A stretch of 64,000 bases of DNA from JAMXLO01 sp963791495 (GTDB lineage: Bacteria; Pseudomonadota; Alphaproteobacteria; Acetobacterales; Acetobacteraceae), in the NCBI GenBank assembly GCA_963791495.1, contig CAWBST010000021.1, positions 1-64,000 on the forward strand. The letters run 5' to 3'. How positions within the stretch are numbered: position 1 is the stretch's first letter; every line of letters begins with the position of its first letter. The notes under the pieces were generated by a model. It ran no database searches, was not told the DNA's origin, and saw nothing but the letters and a program-made list of their open reading frames with translations. The translations under genes were made by a program, and so were the position numbers. Below, in pieces: positions 1 to 8,508 of this stretch.

Positions 1-155
1 AATTTTGGTCAAAAGAGGACCTCCTTCTGGGTGCGCATTCAACATGAGCACGGTGCGCCGCTGCTCATCTCCCATGATCGCAAGTTCGCGCAAGAGGCCA
101 ACGCACGTTCTGCGCGGCAGTTGGGGCTGGTGGACACTCGCGAAAGGCGACCGTC

Positions 156-906
156 ATGTTCATTCATCGACCTGACCCGATCCACCAGGTGCGCGTTGAC
201 ACGCCCGATCCGGTGTTCGCTGAGAAGCTGCTCGAGCAGTTCGGCGGTGCAACCGGGGAGCTTTCGGCAGCACTCACCTACTTCACCCAGTCCTTTCACA
301 CCGAGGATCAGGGCATCCGCGACATGCTGCAGAACATCGCGACCGAAGAGTTCGGCCATCTGGAAATGGTGGCGCTGATGATCGAGCAGCACACCAAGCG
401 CGCTAAAAATGGCGCAGGAGAAGGCCTTCAACAGCACGCTGTTCGCCATGCGAGGCTACGGTCTTCATCTGGTGGATTTGCGCGGCTCGACCTGGGATTC
501 TCGCGCTATGTGAACGAGGGCAGCAGCGTGGTGCGCGACCTTCGCGCCGACATCGCGGCAGAGGCCGGTGCGCTGGCTACATACGAGGCGCTGATCCATC
601 AGGCGCCGGATGACGGCTCGCGCGAGGCGCTGCGCCACCTCGCGACACGCGAGGTCGCCCATGCGCGCATGTTCATGAAGGTGCGGGCGGCGATGAACAA
701 GCTGGACGATCCGATGTTCGGCGATCTGAAGCCGGACGATACGGTGGATGTGTATTTCAATCTGACAGAGGCAACCGGAGGCCGAGCGCCGCGGTCCGTG
801 GAGGAGGGAAGCCGAGTTCCGCATCCGCGATCTCGTGTCGCAGGCGCGGCAGGGCGGCGGTGCAGGGGCGGAGCAGCGAGTTCGACATTCGCCACCCACG
901 AAGTGA
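156..906 (+). pseudogene. manganese catalase, frameshifted
   Basis: A di-manganese catalase (ferritin-like fold) would disproportionate H2O2 in the cytoplasm. The N-terminal half reads as family sequence with ligand-type motifs TGELSAALTYF, EEFGHLEMV and, later, REVAHARMF. Reading frame changes are needed: after about 410 the family text (EKAFNSTLFAMRGYG, then GSTWDS) continues one frame over, then returns near 505 to RYVNEGSSVVRDLRADIAAE, and near 780 shifts again to read EFRIRDLVSQARQGGG up to a TGA at 904-906. The ATG at 156 follows GAAAGG. Bases 1-155 are open in frame 1 but match nothing I recognise. Family assignment is firm; whether the shifts are decay or sequence error is open. Confidence 0.8.
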
Positions 907-1054
907 TGCCAGAGCCGAAATGAATAACGCCTCCGCAACCGTCAGCGCCCGCCGTAGCGGACGATGCCGCGGTCGGATCATATGCGATGGGCGAAGTCTT
1001 TCGTGCTCGCTGCCCTGGCGGTTGCCTTGACGGTTCCGCTGGGGCAGCTGAACC

Positions 1055-1289
1055 ATGAGCGATACCGATACCGGCCTGCCCACCCCTCGCTCGACGCTGC
1101 GCTCCCGCTATGCCTGCGTGCTGGTCTGGTGCAAGGCGTGTCGACATCAGGCGGAGGCGGGCCTGCAAGCCTGGTGGATGCTGGCCGGGGCGACGGCCGC
1201 TGATCAGGCTGCGCTTCCGGTGCTCGAACTGCGGCAGCAGGCTGACCGACTGGGTGGTGACGGCGAAAAATACGGGACCGCAGCTTTAG
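1055..1289 (+). pseudogene. small zinc-ribbon protein, copy 1, frameshifted
   Basis: Starts at an ATG reading MSDTDTGLPTPRSTLRSRYACV, then has two Cys pairs: CVLVWCKAC-RHQAEA early and RFRCSNCGSRLTDWVV late. The second pair is in a different frame (codons starting at 1200, stop TAG 1287-1289), so the gene needs two shifts. The CxxC...CxxC spacing suggests a small zinc-ribbon protein of a kind repeated many times in Acetobacteraceae genomes (inference from memory). Related remnants lie at 1743-1892 and 6593-6706. Its stop overlaps the stop of the convergent minus-strand fragment at 1286. Confidence 0.55.
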
Positions 1290-1455
1290 GTCGGCCGCCC
1301 CGCCCGCTGCTCGAGCAGGGTCGCCAGCCTGACATAGCCGTCCGCGAGCTCAATGCAGACCGCCCGCTCCGGATCATCGTCGGGCAGCACCGTGGCCATT
1401 CCCGCCATGCCTTCGCCCGCTCGCGATAGCAGGCAGGGTCCCAGCTCTCAGGCAC
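1286..1455 (-). pseudogene. short helical protein, frameshifted
   Basis: The minus strand begins MPESWDPACYRERAKA and, after one frame change near 1405, continues MATVLPDDDPERAVCIELADG and YVRLATLLEQ to a TAA at 1286-1288. The composition (short, amphipathic, Arg/Glu/Leu rich) is that of small alphaproteobacterial proteins of unknown function that end in a residue run like YxxLAxxLEQR. It converges on the zinc-ribbon remnant with overlapping stop codons. No function can be assigned. Confidence 0.4.
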
Positions 1456-1542
1456 TTTGCCTCCTCCCTAGCCTTAGTCTAGCCGCAGTGATCAAATTGC
1501 CCGGCTTGTTCAAATTATGGCCGGCGGGGGCCGTTTGGCCTC

Positions 1543-1704
1543 ATGGACGTCGCCGCCGACCTGCTCATCCGTGCCAACCGTTATCGGGGCATCGCCGCCC
1601 GGGTCACCGATGAACAAATCCGTCTGGCGCTGCTCGAACTGGCGGCAAAGTACGAGGCGCTCGCCAGGGAAATGCAGGCAAACGACCGCCGAAAGGCACC
1701 ATAG
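1543..1704 (+). CDS. small helical hypothetical protein (53 aa)
   Basis: Intact 53-residue frame, MDVAADLLIRANRYRGIAAR at the start and LALLELAAKYEALAREMQ near the end. This pattern (RYRxxAARVTDEQxRxALLELAxxYEALA) is typical of a widespread alphaproteobacterial family of tiny helical proteins without known function. It shows the same architecture as the broken minus-strand frame at 1286-1455. No strong ribosome binding site is visible just upstream. Real-gene call rests on family-like composition. Confidence 0.5.
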   Translation: MDVAADLLIRANRYRGIAARVTDEQIRLALLELAAKYEALAREMQANDRRKAP

Positions 1705-1742
1705 GCCCGAAATCGTTTCGGACCAACTGTCCAACTCGGCAA

Positions 1743-1892
1743 TGTTGGGGGGCGGACAAACCGGGGGACGCGTCCGTGTCCGGACACATCTGGCTGCCAT
1801 GCAGGCCGAGCTGGATCTGGTGCAAGGCGTGACGCCATCAAGCGGATGCGGACCTGCAAGTCTTCGCCCAGGTAAGGCGGGCGGAAACGGCC
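1743..1892 (+). pseudogene. small zinc-ribbon protein, copy 2, nonsense
   Basis: Nucleotide-level copy of the zinc-ribbon gene at 1055-1289: CTGGTGCAAGGCGTG is shared exactly, followed by a closely matching stretch. Translated in the homologous frame it reads SWIWCKA, then a stop at 1830-1832 where copy 1 has Cys (TGT to TGA), then RHQADADLQ. The second Cys pair is not found. A dead duplicate. Confidence 0.5.
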
Positions 1893-2147
1893 CCGGCAGT
1901 CTTCCAGCGTTCCACCGGGGCCGCCCCAACAAGAGCGATTGAAAAAAAAGACGCGCGGGCAAAACCTGTGGGGCTCAACCCCGCGCGCCGCCGCTGAAAC
2001 GCGATGTGGCCGGTCAGGTTCCTGAGCGCCTAAATGCGCGCTATCCACAGCTCGGCGCTGGGGCTATCCAAATGGCGTGAGCGCCGCGCACCGCGGGCAC
2101 CCTTTCCGCGTTCCTGGTTCGCAATTGATGCGAACAGGAGCGATATA

Positions 2148-2462
2148 ATGAAATCTTTGCGGCTTCTCAGTCTTGCAGCCCTGCTGACAACCGGGTTGGC
2201 AGCCGGGAGCATGGCGGCCGGCCGAGACTCGGCCGCTGGCCCAGAGGCGTCCGGTAGCAAGCAGCAGAACACACCTGCCACGGGCAGCGCTGCACCGACC
2301 AATCAGCGGATGAGCAACGGTGGGGTTGCTGGCTTGAGCGCTCAGACGCCAGGAAACGGCAAAGCATATCCTGGGGTCGTCGGCCCGACCGGTTCGACGC
2401 AGTCGGATGCAACCAATCCGAACCGCACAGCGCCCAACAGCGGCGGCGGCAGTCGCAACTGA
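2148..2462 (+). CDS. small secreted Ser/Gly/Asn-rich protein
   Basis: 104 residues. The first 23 form a clear Sec signal peptide (MKSLRLLSLAALLTTGLAAG then SMAAG), and the rest is low complexity, rich in Gly, Ser, Asn, Thr and Pro, with no Cys and no recognisable domain. Chosen start: ATG 2148, with AGGAG at 2136-2140. Such proteins are exported and usually disordered. I see no family I can name. Confidence 0.65.
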   Translation: MKSLRLLSLAALLTTGLAAGSMAAGRDSAAGPEASGSKQQNTPATGSAAPTNQRMSNGGVAGLSAQTPGNGKAYPGVVGPTGSTQSDATNPNRTAPNSGGGSRN

Positions 2463-2618
2463 GCCCATTAGGCCGAACTTTGGCCCGGTGTCCCGCGCCC
2501 ACGGCAGCAAGACTGAAGTGTGTCACGCAGGCGGCGGGGAGTGACCCCGCCGCTTCCGTGGCGCCGTACCCTTGCATCACGTTTCAATGGGGCCGCGATC
2601 GTCAGCGGCGGCCACAGG

Positions 2619-2786
2619 TCATTTGCCAATCCGAGCGGCGCCCTCGGCGCCTTCCAGAACGATCCCGTCCTCGGCCACGGAGACCCGAATCCGCGAACGT
2701 CGACGGCCATCCTCAGGATTGAGGATGTAAATCGGCGTATCGTCTGGGGCATCTGCGATCACGGCGATCAGTTCTGCTTTGGTCAT
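2619..2786 (-). CDS. small hypothetical protein (55 aa)
   Basis: Begins MTKAELIAVIADAPDDTPIY and continues with a strand-rich stretch ending in GAEGAARIGK. The ATG at 2786 follows a GAGG motif about eight bases upstream; the frame is open 20 codons further but without a better site. The text resembles tiny phage- or plasmid-borne alpha/beta proteins that start MTKxELIxxLxxxPDDxPV. No function known. Confidence 0.5.
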   Translation of the reverse strand: MTKAELIAVIADAPDDTPIYILNPEDGRRRSRIRVSVAEDGIVLEGAEGAARIGK

Positions 2787-2896
2787 TTGGTGCACCCTCG
2801 CTCGCTCATGGGCCATGTAAGGTAAGTGAGGCTCCTGCTGAACCACGACGCGGCATCAATCAGCGCCCAGCACGATCCTCCGCACCGCCGGCTGGC

Positions 2897-3037
2897 TCAG
2901 CCTTCCTGCCCTGCCGCCGCAGGTGTCTCCGAAAGCACGCGATCCCTGCCGCACCGCAGAGTGATCCGCATGAACCACGATGAAAAGGCGATGAATGGCT
3001 TAGGCGCAATCTCGGTAACTCGCCGCCGACTTGACAT
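2897..3037 (-). CDS. small one-knuckle protein, copy A (46 aa)
   Basis: Frame from ATG 3037: MSSRRRVTEIAPKPFIAFSS, then WFMRITLRCGRDRVLSET and a short tail. The stretch PFIAFSSWFMRITLRCGR matches PFSAFPSWFLRVECDRCG encoded at 4900-5016, so these are paralogues. Copy A keeps only one of the two Cys of the CxRCG knuckle and is probably degenerate. Bases 2787-2896 and 3038-3240 show no other supported gene. Confidence 0.35.
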   Translation of the reverse strand: MSSRRRVTEIAPKPFIAFSSWFMRITLRCGRDRVLSETPAAAGQEG

Positions 3038-3240
3038 AACGCCCCGAGGGCGACCTGAAGTGCCCTGTGGTCGAGCGTGGGTTTCAGGCTGGAGAGAGTA
3101 CATGGGCAAGCTATTGCTGTGCGCGACTGTGTCGGGCGGGTCGCACCATGCGCGCGAAGAACGTATCGCTCTGCGCGCTGGCATCGGGATCAACCCCGTT
3201 CGGCGCGCATCGCGGGCCGCGTCGCAGGACAGCACAGTCC

Positions 3241-3714
3241 CTACACGGGTTGTCCAGCCTCAGGGCGGAACGCAGCGACCGCACCCGGTTGGCGTAGCAT
3301 CTTGTCGACTTCGCCCGCATGCAGTTCCTCGGCCTGGACCATTTGCCGGGCATACTCCTCGAGCATCACCGACTTGCCCTCCACGGTGGTCAGGAGATTC
3401 TCGTAGAGCGCGAGGGCGCGCCCCTCGGACTCGAGAGATTCCCCCAAGATGGTGCCGATGTCTGTCTGGTGCGTGTCGAGCAGCGGCCCGATAGCGAGGG
3501 AAGGATAGTCGCCAAGATGAGTGATCATCTCTCCGGCCTGCTGCGCATGGGTAAGCGACTGAGCGGCCTGCTCGCGCAACCAGGCGACGATAGGGATGCG
3601 GTTGAAGCCGAAGACCAACAGCGAATAGTGCGTGTATCGAACCACGCCGGCCAGTTCGGCCTCCAGAATACGGTTTAGCAGCTCGACTGCCTTGGACTTG
3701 TCCAGCTCGGCCAT
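3241..3714 (-). CDS. bacterioferritin-like ferritin-fold protein
   Basis: 157 residues, the normal length of a bacterioferritin subunit. Four-helix ferritin fold with carboxylate/His positions: ILEAELAGVVRYTHY in helix A, SLTHAQQAGEMI in helix B, GESLESEGRALALYE in helix C and QAEELHAGEVDKM in helix D. The helix-B position that in E. coli Bfr is Glu three residues before His is Ser here, so the ferroxidase site may be altered. The start ATG 3714 has GAGGAGGG upstream. Likely role: iron storage or detoxification, in keeping with the catalase relic nearby. Subfamily is inferred. Confidence 0.8.
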   Translation of the reverse strand: MAELDKSKAVELLNRILEAELAGVVRYTHYSLLVFGFNRIPIVAWLREQAAQSLTHAQQAGEMITHLGDYPSLAIGPLLDTHQTDIGTILGESLESEGRALALYENLLTTVEGKSVMLEEYARQMVQAEELHAGEVDKMLRQPGAVAAFRPEAGQPV

Positions 3715-3808
3715 CGTTCCCTCCTCAAATCCAGCAAGGTGAACGCGCCACAGGGCGGTTGGGCTTCAATCGCGTCGCGTCAGATCAGGATCCGTTGTCT
3801 CGCGGCGA

Positions 3809-3865
3809 TCCTGTCACTCCGCTCGCAGCACGATCTTTCGGCCCCGGCCGGCTGCTGGCGCCGTC
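3809..3865. repeat. imperfect direct repeat, unit 1
   Basis: About 57 bases beginning TCCTGTCACTCCGCTCGCAG and ending GCTGCTGGCGCCGTC recur at 4158-4215 with a few substitutions and small indels. On the minus strand both units can be read as QQPxGAE-type text ending at a stop, so they look like duplicated 3' ends of a lost small gene. Apart from this pair, 3715-4380 holds no gene I can support. Confidence 0.6.
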
Positions 3866-4157
3866 GATCACCGGCGAAAAGGCGCCCGGCGGCAGCGGGT
3901 GATGTGTTAGAGACTGTCCGCCGGGCCCTTCAGGGGCGGGACCGCGGGGGTCGAACCCGCCCTGGACCAAAGACGGTCGCGGACAGGATCCAGTCCTCCA
4001 CTCGGTGTCAACTTAATGGGATGCGGCAACAGGCGGACCGCAGTCGGCCCGCAACACGCATGGTGGCGCCCGCTGATCGACGCCGGCCAATTTGCCTGCG
4101 CCGATGCCAGGGCCGGAGCGGCTGCTGATCAACGCCAAGCGCTGATCCGACGCATTG

Positions 4158-4215
4158 TCCTGTCACTCCGCGCGCAGCACGAGATCTTCCGCACCTGACG
4201 GCTGCTGGCGCTGTC
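4158..4215. repeat. imperfect direct repeat, unit 2
   Basis: Second unit of the repeat at 3809-3865 (TCCTGTCACTCCGCGCGCAG ... GCTGCTGGCGCTGTC). In minus-strand frame it reads QQPSGAEDLVLRAE then TGA, a plausible C-terminus. Just beyond it (about 4225-4290, minus strand) is another plausible C-terminal text, MPKASSYDCYRSRGNYY followed by a stop, with no intact gene attached. Confidence 0.55.
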
Positions 4216-4385
4216 ATGCCGTCAGTAGTAGTTTCCCCTGCTGCGGTAGCAGTCGTAGCTGGATGCCTTCGGCATCGGGGCGGGACACAAATCAAAAGAC
4301 GGCGGGTGCGAAGGCGTTGTTGGCTGGTAGCGCGACATTCGCGCAGTGGGCAGTTTGACATAACGTCCGGACTGGCGCCCGACCT

Positions 4386-4770
4386 CTAGCGCGGCCGCAG
4401 AGCGAGGCAGGGCTCGCGGAGGATGTTGTCGCGAACTTTGGGATGGACGGATCCATGTGATCCCAAGGTTGCGCGCTGGCGGTGAAGATGTCCCTGGCTG
4501 GCCGATAAACGGAAGTATCGTCGAGACATCCCGCCTGCAGTATCAAAACGTCCGGATTATGCTCCGCCAGGAGCAATACTTTGCTGCCGCAGTTCGGGCA
4601 GAAGCCGCGTTCGATCCCGAGCCTAAATCAGCGGTGAGCCGGTGATAGCGTGGCTCGCCGTTGTTCTGAATCGCTGTCTTCGGCACGAGAACGACAGGCG
4701 CGTAGGCGCTACCGCTGGCCCGCTGACAGGCACGGCAGTGATCGCGGGGACGATCTCCGGCCAAGTGCAA
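4386..4770 (-). pseudogene. GFA-family (formaldehyde-activating-like), frameshifted
   Basis: GFA-domain proteins bind zinc through several Cys; most are of uncertain function. Visible motifs: HCRACQRASGSAYAP, then after a frame change near 4608 RGFCPNCGSKVLLLAEH, DVLILQAGCLDDTSVYRP and SAQPWDHMDP, in the family's order. The usual N-terminal GGCxCGxVRY is missing. The break fits loss of one G in a G run. The two ends are not sharply defined. Confidence 0.7.
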
Positions 4771-4899
4771 GGCACCCGTATTGAAGGCCGGATAGACGGG
4801 TCGGCATGTCTCTACGCCTTTGCTGGCAATCGGATGTAGGGGGACGGACTCCTGAGCGCCACCGACTGCCGCTCCTCCGATGCGGGCAGATGAGCGCGG

Positions 4900-5016
4900 T
4901 CACTTACTACGTGCTGTAATCATGGTCGGCTTGCCGCAGCGGTCGCACTCGACGCGGAGGAACCACGACGGGAAGGCGCTGAACGGCTCGTTGAGGGCCT
5001 CTGACGCGGACGGTAG
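4900..5016 (-). CDS. small one-knuckle zinc protein, copy B (C-terminal part)
   Basis: Reads EALNEPFSAFPSWFLRVECD then RCGKPTMITARSK to TGA. It is the better-preserved paralogue of 2897-3037 and keeps CDRCG. No ATG/GTG with a ribosome binding site is visible in this frame close by, so the 5' end is unresolved. Function unknown; the knuckle suggests a metal or nucleic-acid contact. Confidence 0.35.
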   Translation of the reverse strand, partial: LPSASEALNEPFSAFPSWFLRVECDRCGKPTMITARSK

Positions 5017-5059
5017 TGGATCGTCGCCGTAGCTGCGCCAGTGCCGGCGCGGGACCGAC

Positions 5060-5220
5060 CCGGCGGTCCGCCCAGCTTCTCGGCGATCTGGCGCTTGAGC
5101 CCGCGGAACAGCGTATCGGCGGCATCGCCCCGCCGCTTGTGCTCCTCCGGTGTCATGTCGGGCACGTCGCCGAACCTGCCATGACGCGGGTTCTTCGCGG
5201 TGACGATGACGGAGCGCGTC
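5060..5220 (-). other. coding-like fragment, hypothetical
   Basis: An open frame here reads naturally as protein: NPRHGRFGDVPDMTPEEHKR then RGDAADTLFRGLKRQIAEK. A possible start is ATG 5156, within that text. Composition is typical of small alphaproteobacterial regulators, but I recognise no family and downstream of the Lys the frame turns into Arg/Ser-rich nonsense, so the 3' end is probably frameshifted. Confidence 0.3.
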
Positions 5221-5275
5221 TCGGCCCACCTGCTCGGTGCAGCCCCGTGACGGCGGCCAGACCGCGAATATGCTT

Positions 5276-5350
5276 CTAGTCGTGGTCCAGATTGAGACCT
5301 GCCCGCCGGAACAGCGGATCCGTCCGGCGTTGCAGCGTGCGGATCACCGG
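5276..5350 (-). other. duplicated small-gene 3' end, unit 1
   Basis: Minus strand reads RRIGPVIRTLQRRTDPLFRR then AGLNLDHD and TAG (stop 5276-5278). It is paralogous to the 3' end at 5892-5950 (NSLFRHAGLDLDRE then TAG). Both seem to be tails of the same lost small gene. Confidence 0.35.
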
Positions 5351-5548
5351 CCCAATGCGGCGGCGTTCCAAAGTGAGCCCGTCTCCCATTGGCCGCCGGC
5401 ATCGCACATGAGGGCGTCAAACCCGCGCGGACTGCGCACGGCCGATCTGACGGCGCTGGCCGAACTCGCAGGAGTTGACGTGCGGCGGGGATCACAGCGT
5501 GGTTCTGGCGGTCGGGAGATCGCAGCGGTAGGCGGCCCCGTCCCTGCC

Positions 5549-5833
5549 CTACCCTGGCAGCGACATGAAGTCGGACAAGGCGCTTGGCTGCCACGATCCA
5601 TCGGCCGTCCTAGATTGTGTGACGGTGCGCGCGCTCAGATCAACGTAGCTTGTCGTGGTTGGCCCGAGGATGACGTAGGCTCCGGCGGCCCAAGCAGCCG
5701 GATGACACATCGTCATCTGGTTCCATTGAACCAGCGCAGCGTCCTGGTCCGCGTCATTCTCAAAAGGCACGATTTCGCCATCCTGGCGGCGGGTCCGGCC
5801 GATCGGGATGTGAAAGACTGGAACTTCTGTCAT
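5549..5833 (-). CDS. hypothetical protein (94 aa)
   Basis: Begins MTEVPVFHIPIGRTRRQDGE. ATG 5833 is preceded by GGGAG with an eight-base gap, which decides the start over an in-frame ATG 15 bases upstream. No Cys pairs, no membrane segment; mixed strand-like sequence with VILGPTTTSYVDL in the middle. I do not recognise a family. Real-gene call rests on the ribosome binding site and natural composition. Confidence 0.5.
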   Translation of the reverse strand: MTEVPVFHIPIGRTRRQDGEIVPFENDADQDAALVQWNQMTMCHPAAWAAGAYVILGPTTTSYVDLSARTVTQSRTADGSWQPSALSDFMSLPG

Positions 5834-5891
5834 CGCGAAATCTCCCAAAATCGTGGGATGCGGCCTTAGCCGGCGGTCGCTAGACGGCCTC

Positions 5892-5950
5892 CTACTCGCG
5901 GTCCAGATCGAGACCTGCGTGCCTGAACAGCGAATTTGTCCGATAGGTGG
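5892..5950 (-). other. duplicated small-gene 3' end, unit 2
   Basis: Minus strand TYRTNSLFRHAGLDLDRE then TAG (stop 5892-5894), paralogous to the tail at 5276-5350. Upstream sequence does not keep a single frame. Confidence 0.35.
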
Positions 5951-6214
5951 TTATCCGTCGTCGCGTCAACGTGACGCCGGACGCGCCCCGCTTCCCCGCA
6001 AGCAAGTAGCGGAAAGGGCGGCAACTGCGGGCCGCACTCGCGCCATGATGCGTCGAGGCGTGCGCTCTGGCCGAGCTGCGGGCAAATCACCGGCCGAGTT
6101 GGGCTTAACAGCCCCACAGACCGCAGAGCGCTCCGGAATTCAGGTGAACATCAGCACCCGCGGCGCAAGCTCACGCAGCAGTTCTGCGGCCTCGTTGCTT
6201 TCGGTCGCGAGAAC

Positions 6215-6469
6215 TCATCCGCGCATTTCCTTACGCATTTCCTGCTCCAACTTGTCCATCTCGATGGCATGAATATGCGTCAGGATGGTGCGCCAACTGG
6301 CGCCCTGATTGCGCATGCTGATGACCACCATGTGCATTTCAGGATCCGCAGTCCGCAATAATACCGCGGTCTGATAGGCGGCTTCACTCTCGGCAAAGCG
6401 ATCGCGCTTTAGCGCCAACGCGCGACGAATGAGCAGTCTGTAAACATTGGATTGTGGGGATTGAGCCAT
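6215..6469 (-). CDS. hypothetical helical protein (84 aa)
   Basis: Begins MAQSPQSNVYRLLIRRALAL and ends with EMDKLEQEMRKEMRG; predicted mostly helical and charged. The ATG at 6469 has a weak GGGG upstream. After the TGA the same frame continues VLATESNEAAELLRELAPRV then LMFT and a second TGA, which looks like real protein; so the first stop may be a nonsense change, or the tail may be a separate remnant. No family recognised. Confidence 0.5.
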   Translation of the reverse strand: MAQSPQSNVYRLLIRRALALKRDRFAESEAAYQTAVLLRTADPEMHMVVISMRNQGASWRTILTHIHAIEMDKLEQEMRKEMRG

Positions 6470-6592
6470 GGTGAACCCCGTGTATCGGGCGCGAGACGCA
6501 CACCTTCAGCGCATCGCCGTCGAGACCCCCCGCCATCCCTCGCGCCTGGGTGCCTGTCGCTCATCGTGGCCGCCATCATAGCGTGGCGGAGG

Positions 6593-6706
6593 ATGTCCGA
6601 TGATCTGCCGACACCGCGCTCTACGGTGCTCCCGCTATGCCCGCGTGCATTCGGTGTCTGCGGGAGCGGCGCGCGGAGTAGCGGAGCACTACCCGCCGAT
6701 CAGTAG
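6593..6706 (+). pseudogene. small zinc-ribbon protein, copy 3, 5' remnant
   Basis: ATG 6593 follows GGCGGAGG and reads MSDDLPTPRST, the same N-terminus as copy 1 at 1055 (MSDTDTGLPTPRST). The frame is then lost; one frame over reads RSRYARV-like text as in copy 1. No Cys pairs survive. A truncated duplicate. Confidence 0.4.
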
Positions 6707-6834
6707 ATGTCGTCGCGCTTGTGGCTCGGCTGTTGATCCCTCGCCTCCTGGAAGGCCATTTCACGGCACTGGTCGGCCAGCTTCCGCCATCCGTCTGCAC
6801 CTTCGGGCGATGGCTCAAGTTCGGCGCGGAGTCC
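6700..6834 (-). pseudogene. small helical protein, 5' end missing
   Basis: Minus strand reads RAELEPSPEGADGWRKLADQ then CREMAFQEARDQQPSHKRDD and IY, stop TGA at 6700-6702. It has natural composition but no start codon before an in-frame TAA just upstream. The lost 5' end coincides with where the strand-loop-strand exoprotein frame begins on the other strand, suggesting a recombination junction near 6835. Confidence 0.35.
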
Positions 6835-7985
6835 TTACACCACCTCGGACGGTCAGGTGATTACAGAATTGGATCTTAATGCTGGCGACACGGCCACGGC
6901 TACGACCATAGACGACGGTGGCATCGAGAATGTCTTCGCCGGTGCGACGACGAATGGCACCACGGTCAACAGTGGCGGCACCGAGAGCCTGAACGGCGGC
7001 CAAGCTGTCGCCACGACCGTGAACTCTGGCGGCGCCGTCTTCGAAAACTCCGACGCAAGCACTGCGAGCAGCACCACGGTTAACAGCGGAGGAACTCTCT
7101 ATGTGGAGGGAACGGCAACAGGAACAGTCCTGAATGGCGGTGCAGAGGTGGTGTTCTTTGCCGGCGTGACCTCGGGCACCACCGTCAACAGCGGGGGCAT
7201 CGAGAACGTATCCGACGGCGGACCGCGAACGGATTGCAGCTCAACGGCGAAACGCTGGTGTTGGGTAGCGGTGCAAATGTCAACGACCTGAGCATCATCG
7301 GGGCCGGATATGAAGAGTTCACCGATGGCTTTTCTTCGTCAGGCGTCACTCGGGCTCCGCGTCCAATGAACTGCAGGGCCTCACCCTGTTCTACGGAAGC
7401 GCAAGCGGGACTGTGGTCAACAGCGGCGGCACCGAATCGGTGTTTGATGGTGGCACTGCCATCGACACCACGGTGAATGCCGGGGGCACCGAAAACCTGG
7501 CGTTAAATGGAACGTCGAGCGGCACAACAGTAAACGGTGGCGGCACCGAGACAGTGTACGGCTTGGCCCAGTCCTCGGTCATCAACAATGGCGGAATGCA
7601 ATTCGTGTACGCCGGCGGAAACGTGAGCGAGGGGCATGTGTCAAGTGGCGGCAGCCTGACGATCTCCGGCGGCACTGCGGCCATTTCAGCAGAGGCAGGC
7701 GCGACTGTGACATTCGCAGGGCCTGGTGAGTTGATAACCAACCAGCCTGACTTCGCGGCTGTTATCAGCGGTTTCGGCGCGAGCGACCTGATCGACCTCG
7801 CCAACTTTCAATATTCCCCCGGCACCCAGGTGTCCTTCAAGAACGGCGCTCTGACGCTGACGCACGGCAAGGCGCAACCGCAACTCACGCTCGCTGGCAG
7901 CTACGCGGCGAGGAATTTTGAGCTCAGCAGCGACGGCTCTGGCGGGACACTGATCGCGTTCCGGCAGCCGCCTGGCCAGGTATAA
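6833..7985 (+). pseudogene. AIDA-type strand-loop-strand repeat exoprotein, broken
   Basis: Consists of about ten imperfect 18-25-residue repeats of the type GTTVNSGGTExxxxGG, as in autotransporter passenger strand-loop-strand repeats (beta-helix). The C-terminus has no autotransporter barrel; it ends ASDLIDLANFQYSPGTQVSF ... AARNFELSSDGSGGTLIAF, the tail seen on many alphaproteobacterial large secreted proteins thought to use type I secretion. Two frame changes are needed (near 7222, GGxGG for GGCGGC, and near 7352). No start codon is found in frame at the 5' end, so the N-terminus is missing or shifted. Confidence 0.75.
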
Positions 7986-8508
7986 CACCCAGGGGCCTGT
8001 CATCCCGACGCGGCGTCAGCCGGCGGTTGGCCCGCACAAAGGAAACAAATCGGGCCTGCGGCGCGCGAAGCTCGAGAAAAGCAGCCCTTCGGATGGGCGT
8101 GGGCTCTATCAGCCGATGCGCATAAAGGCGCTGATGAATGCCGCGACGTCAGCCTGCACGAAGGCGTCGCATGACCCTTGGCCATCTCTGGTAGCGTGGC
8201 GACTTACTGCCCAAGCCGATCCAACCCTCCGAAACCTGGCACCCACCTCCGAAAGCCAATTTCGGCTCTTCGTGGAACCACTGTTGTGAAGCGACCAATC
8301 GGCGGCAATTGTGCGCATAACGATCTCCTGAGCCTCAACGGCTATGCTGCTTTGCAACGTAGATGGGGCAGAGACCCTGACCTGATTACCTTATGAATTT
8401 GCAAAGGTTCTATGCACGCATCGATGAAATTGCGTCTGCGCCTCAGCGGCTAGGTGTCTGCTCAAAGGGGAACTGCCAATCGCTGCAGCTGCCATTGAAG
8501 GGACATCC
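7986..8508. other. gene-poor stretch
   Basis: No gene I can support. A minus-strand frame (about 8109-8321) ends FVQADVAAFISAFMRIG, which could be a protein tail, but it has no recognisable body or ribosome binding site. Confidence 0.4.

Noticed and set aside
3944..3960. A perfect T-arm-like hairpin on the minus strand (GCGGG stem, TTCGACC loop), as in a tRNA.
   Set aside because: No matching acceptor, D-arm, anticodon arm or CCA is found around it. At most a tRNA scrap; could be chance.
3031..4363. TTGACATAACG occurs at 3031 and 4354 and could be read as a -35 box.
   Set aside because: On the minus strand both are the start region (ATGTCAA) of small frames; no -10 at proper distance. Most likely a feature of duplicated gene starts.
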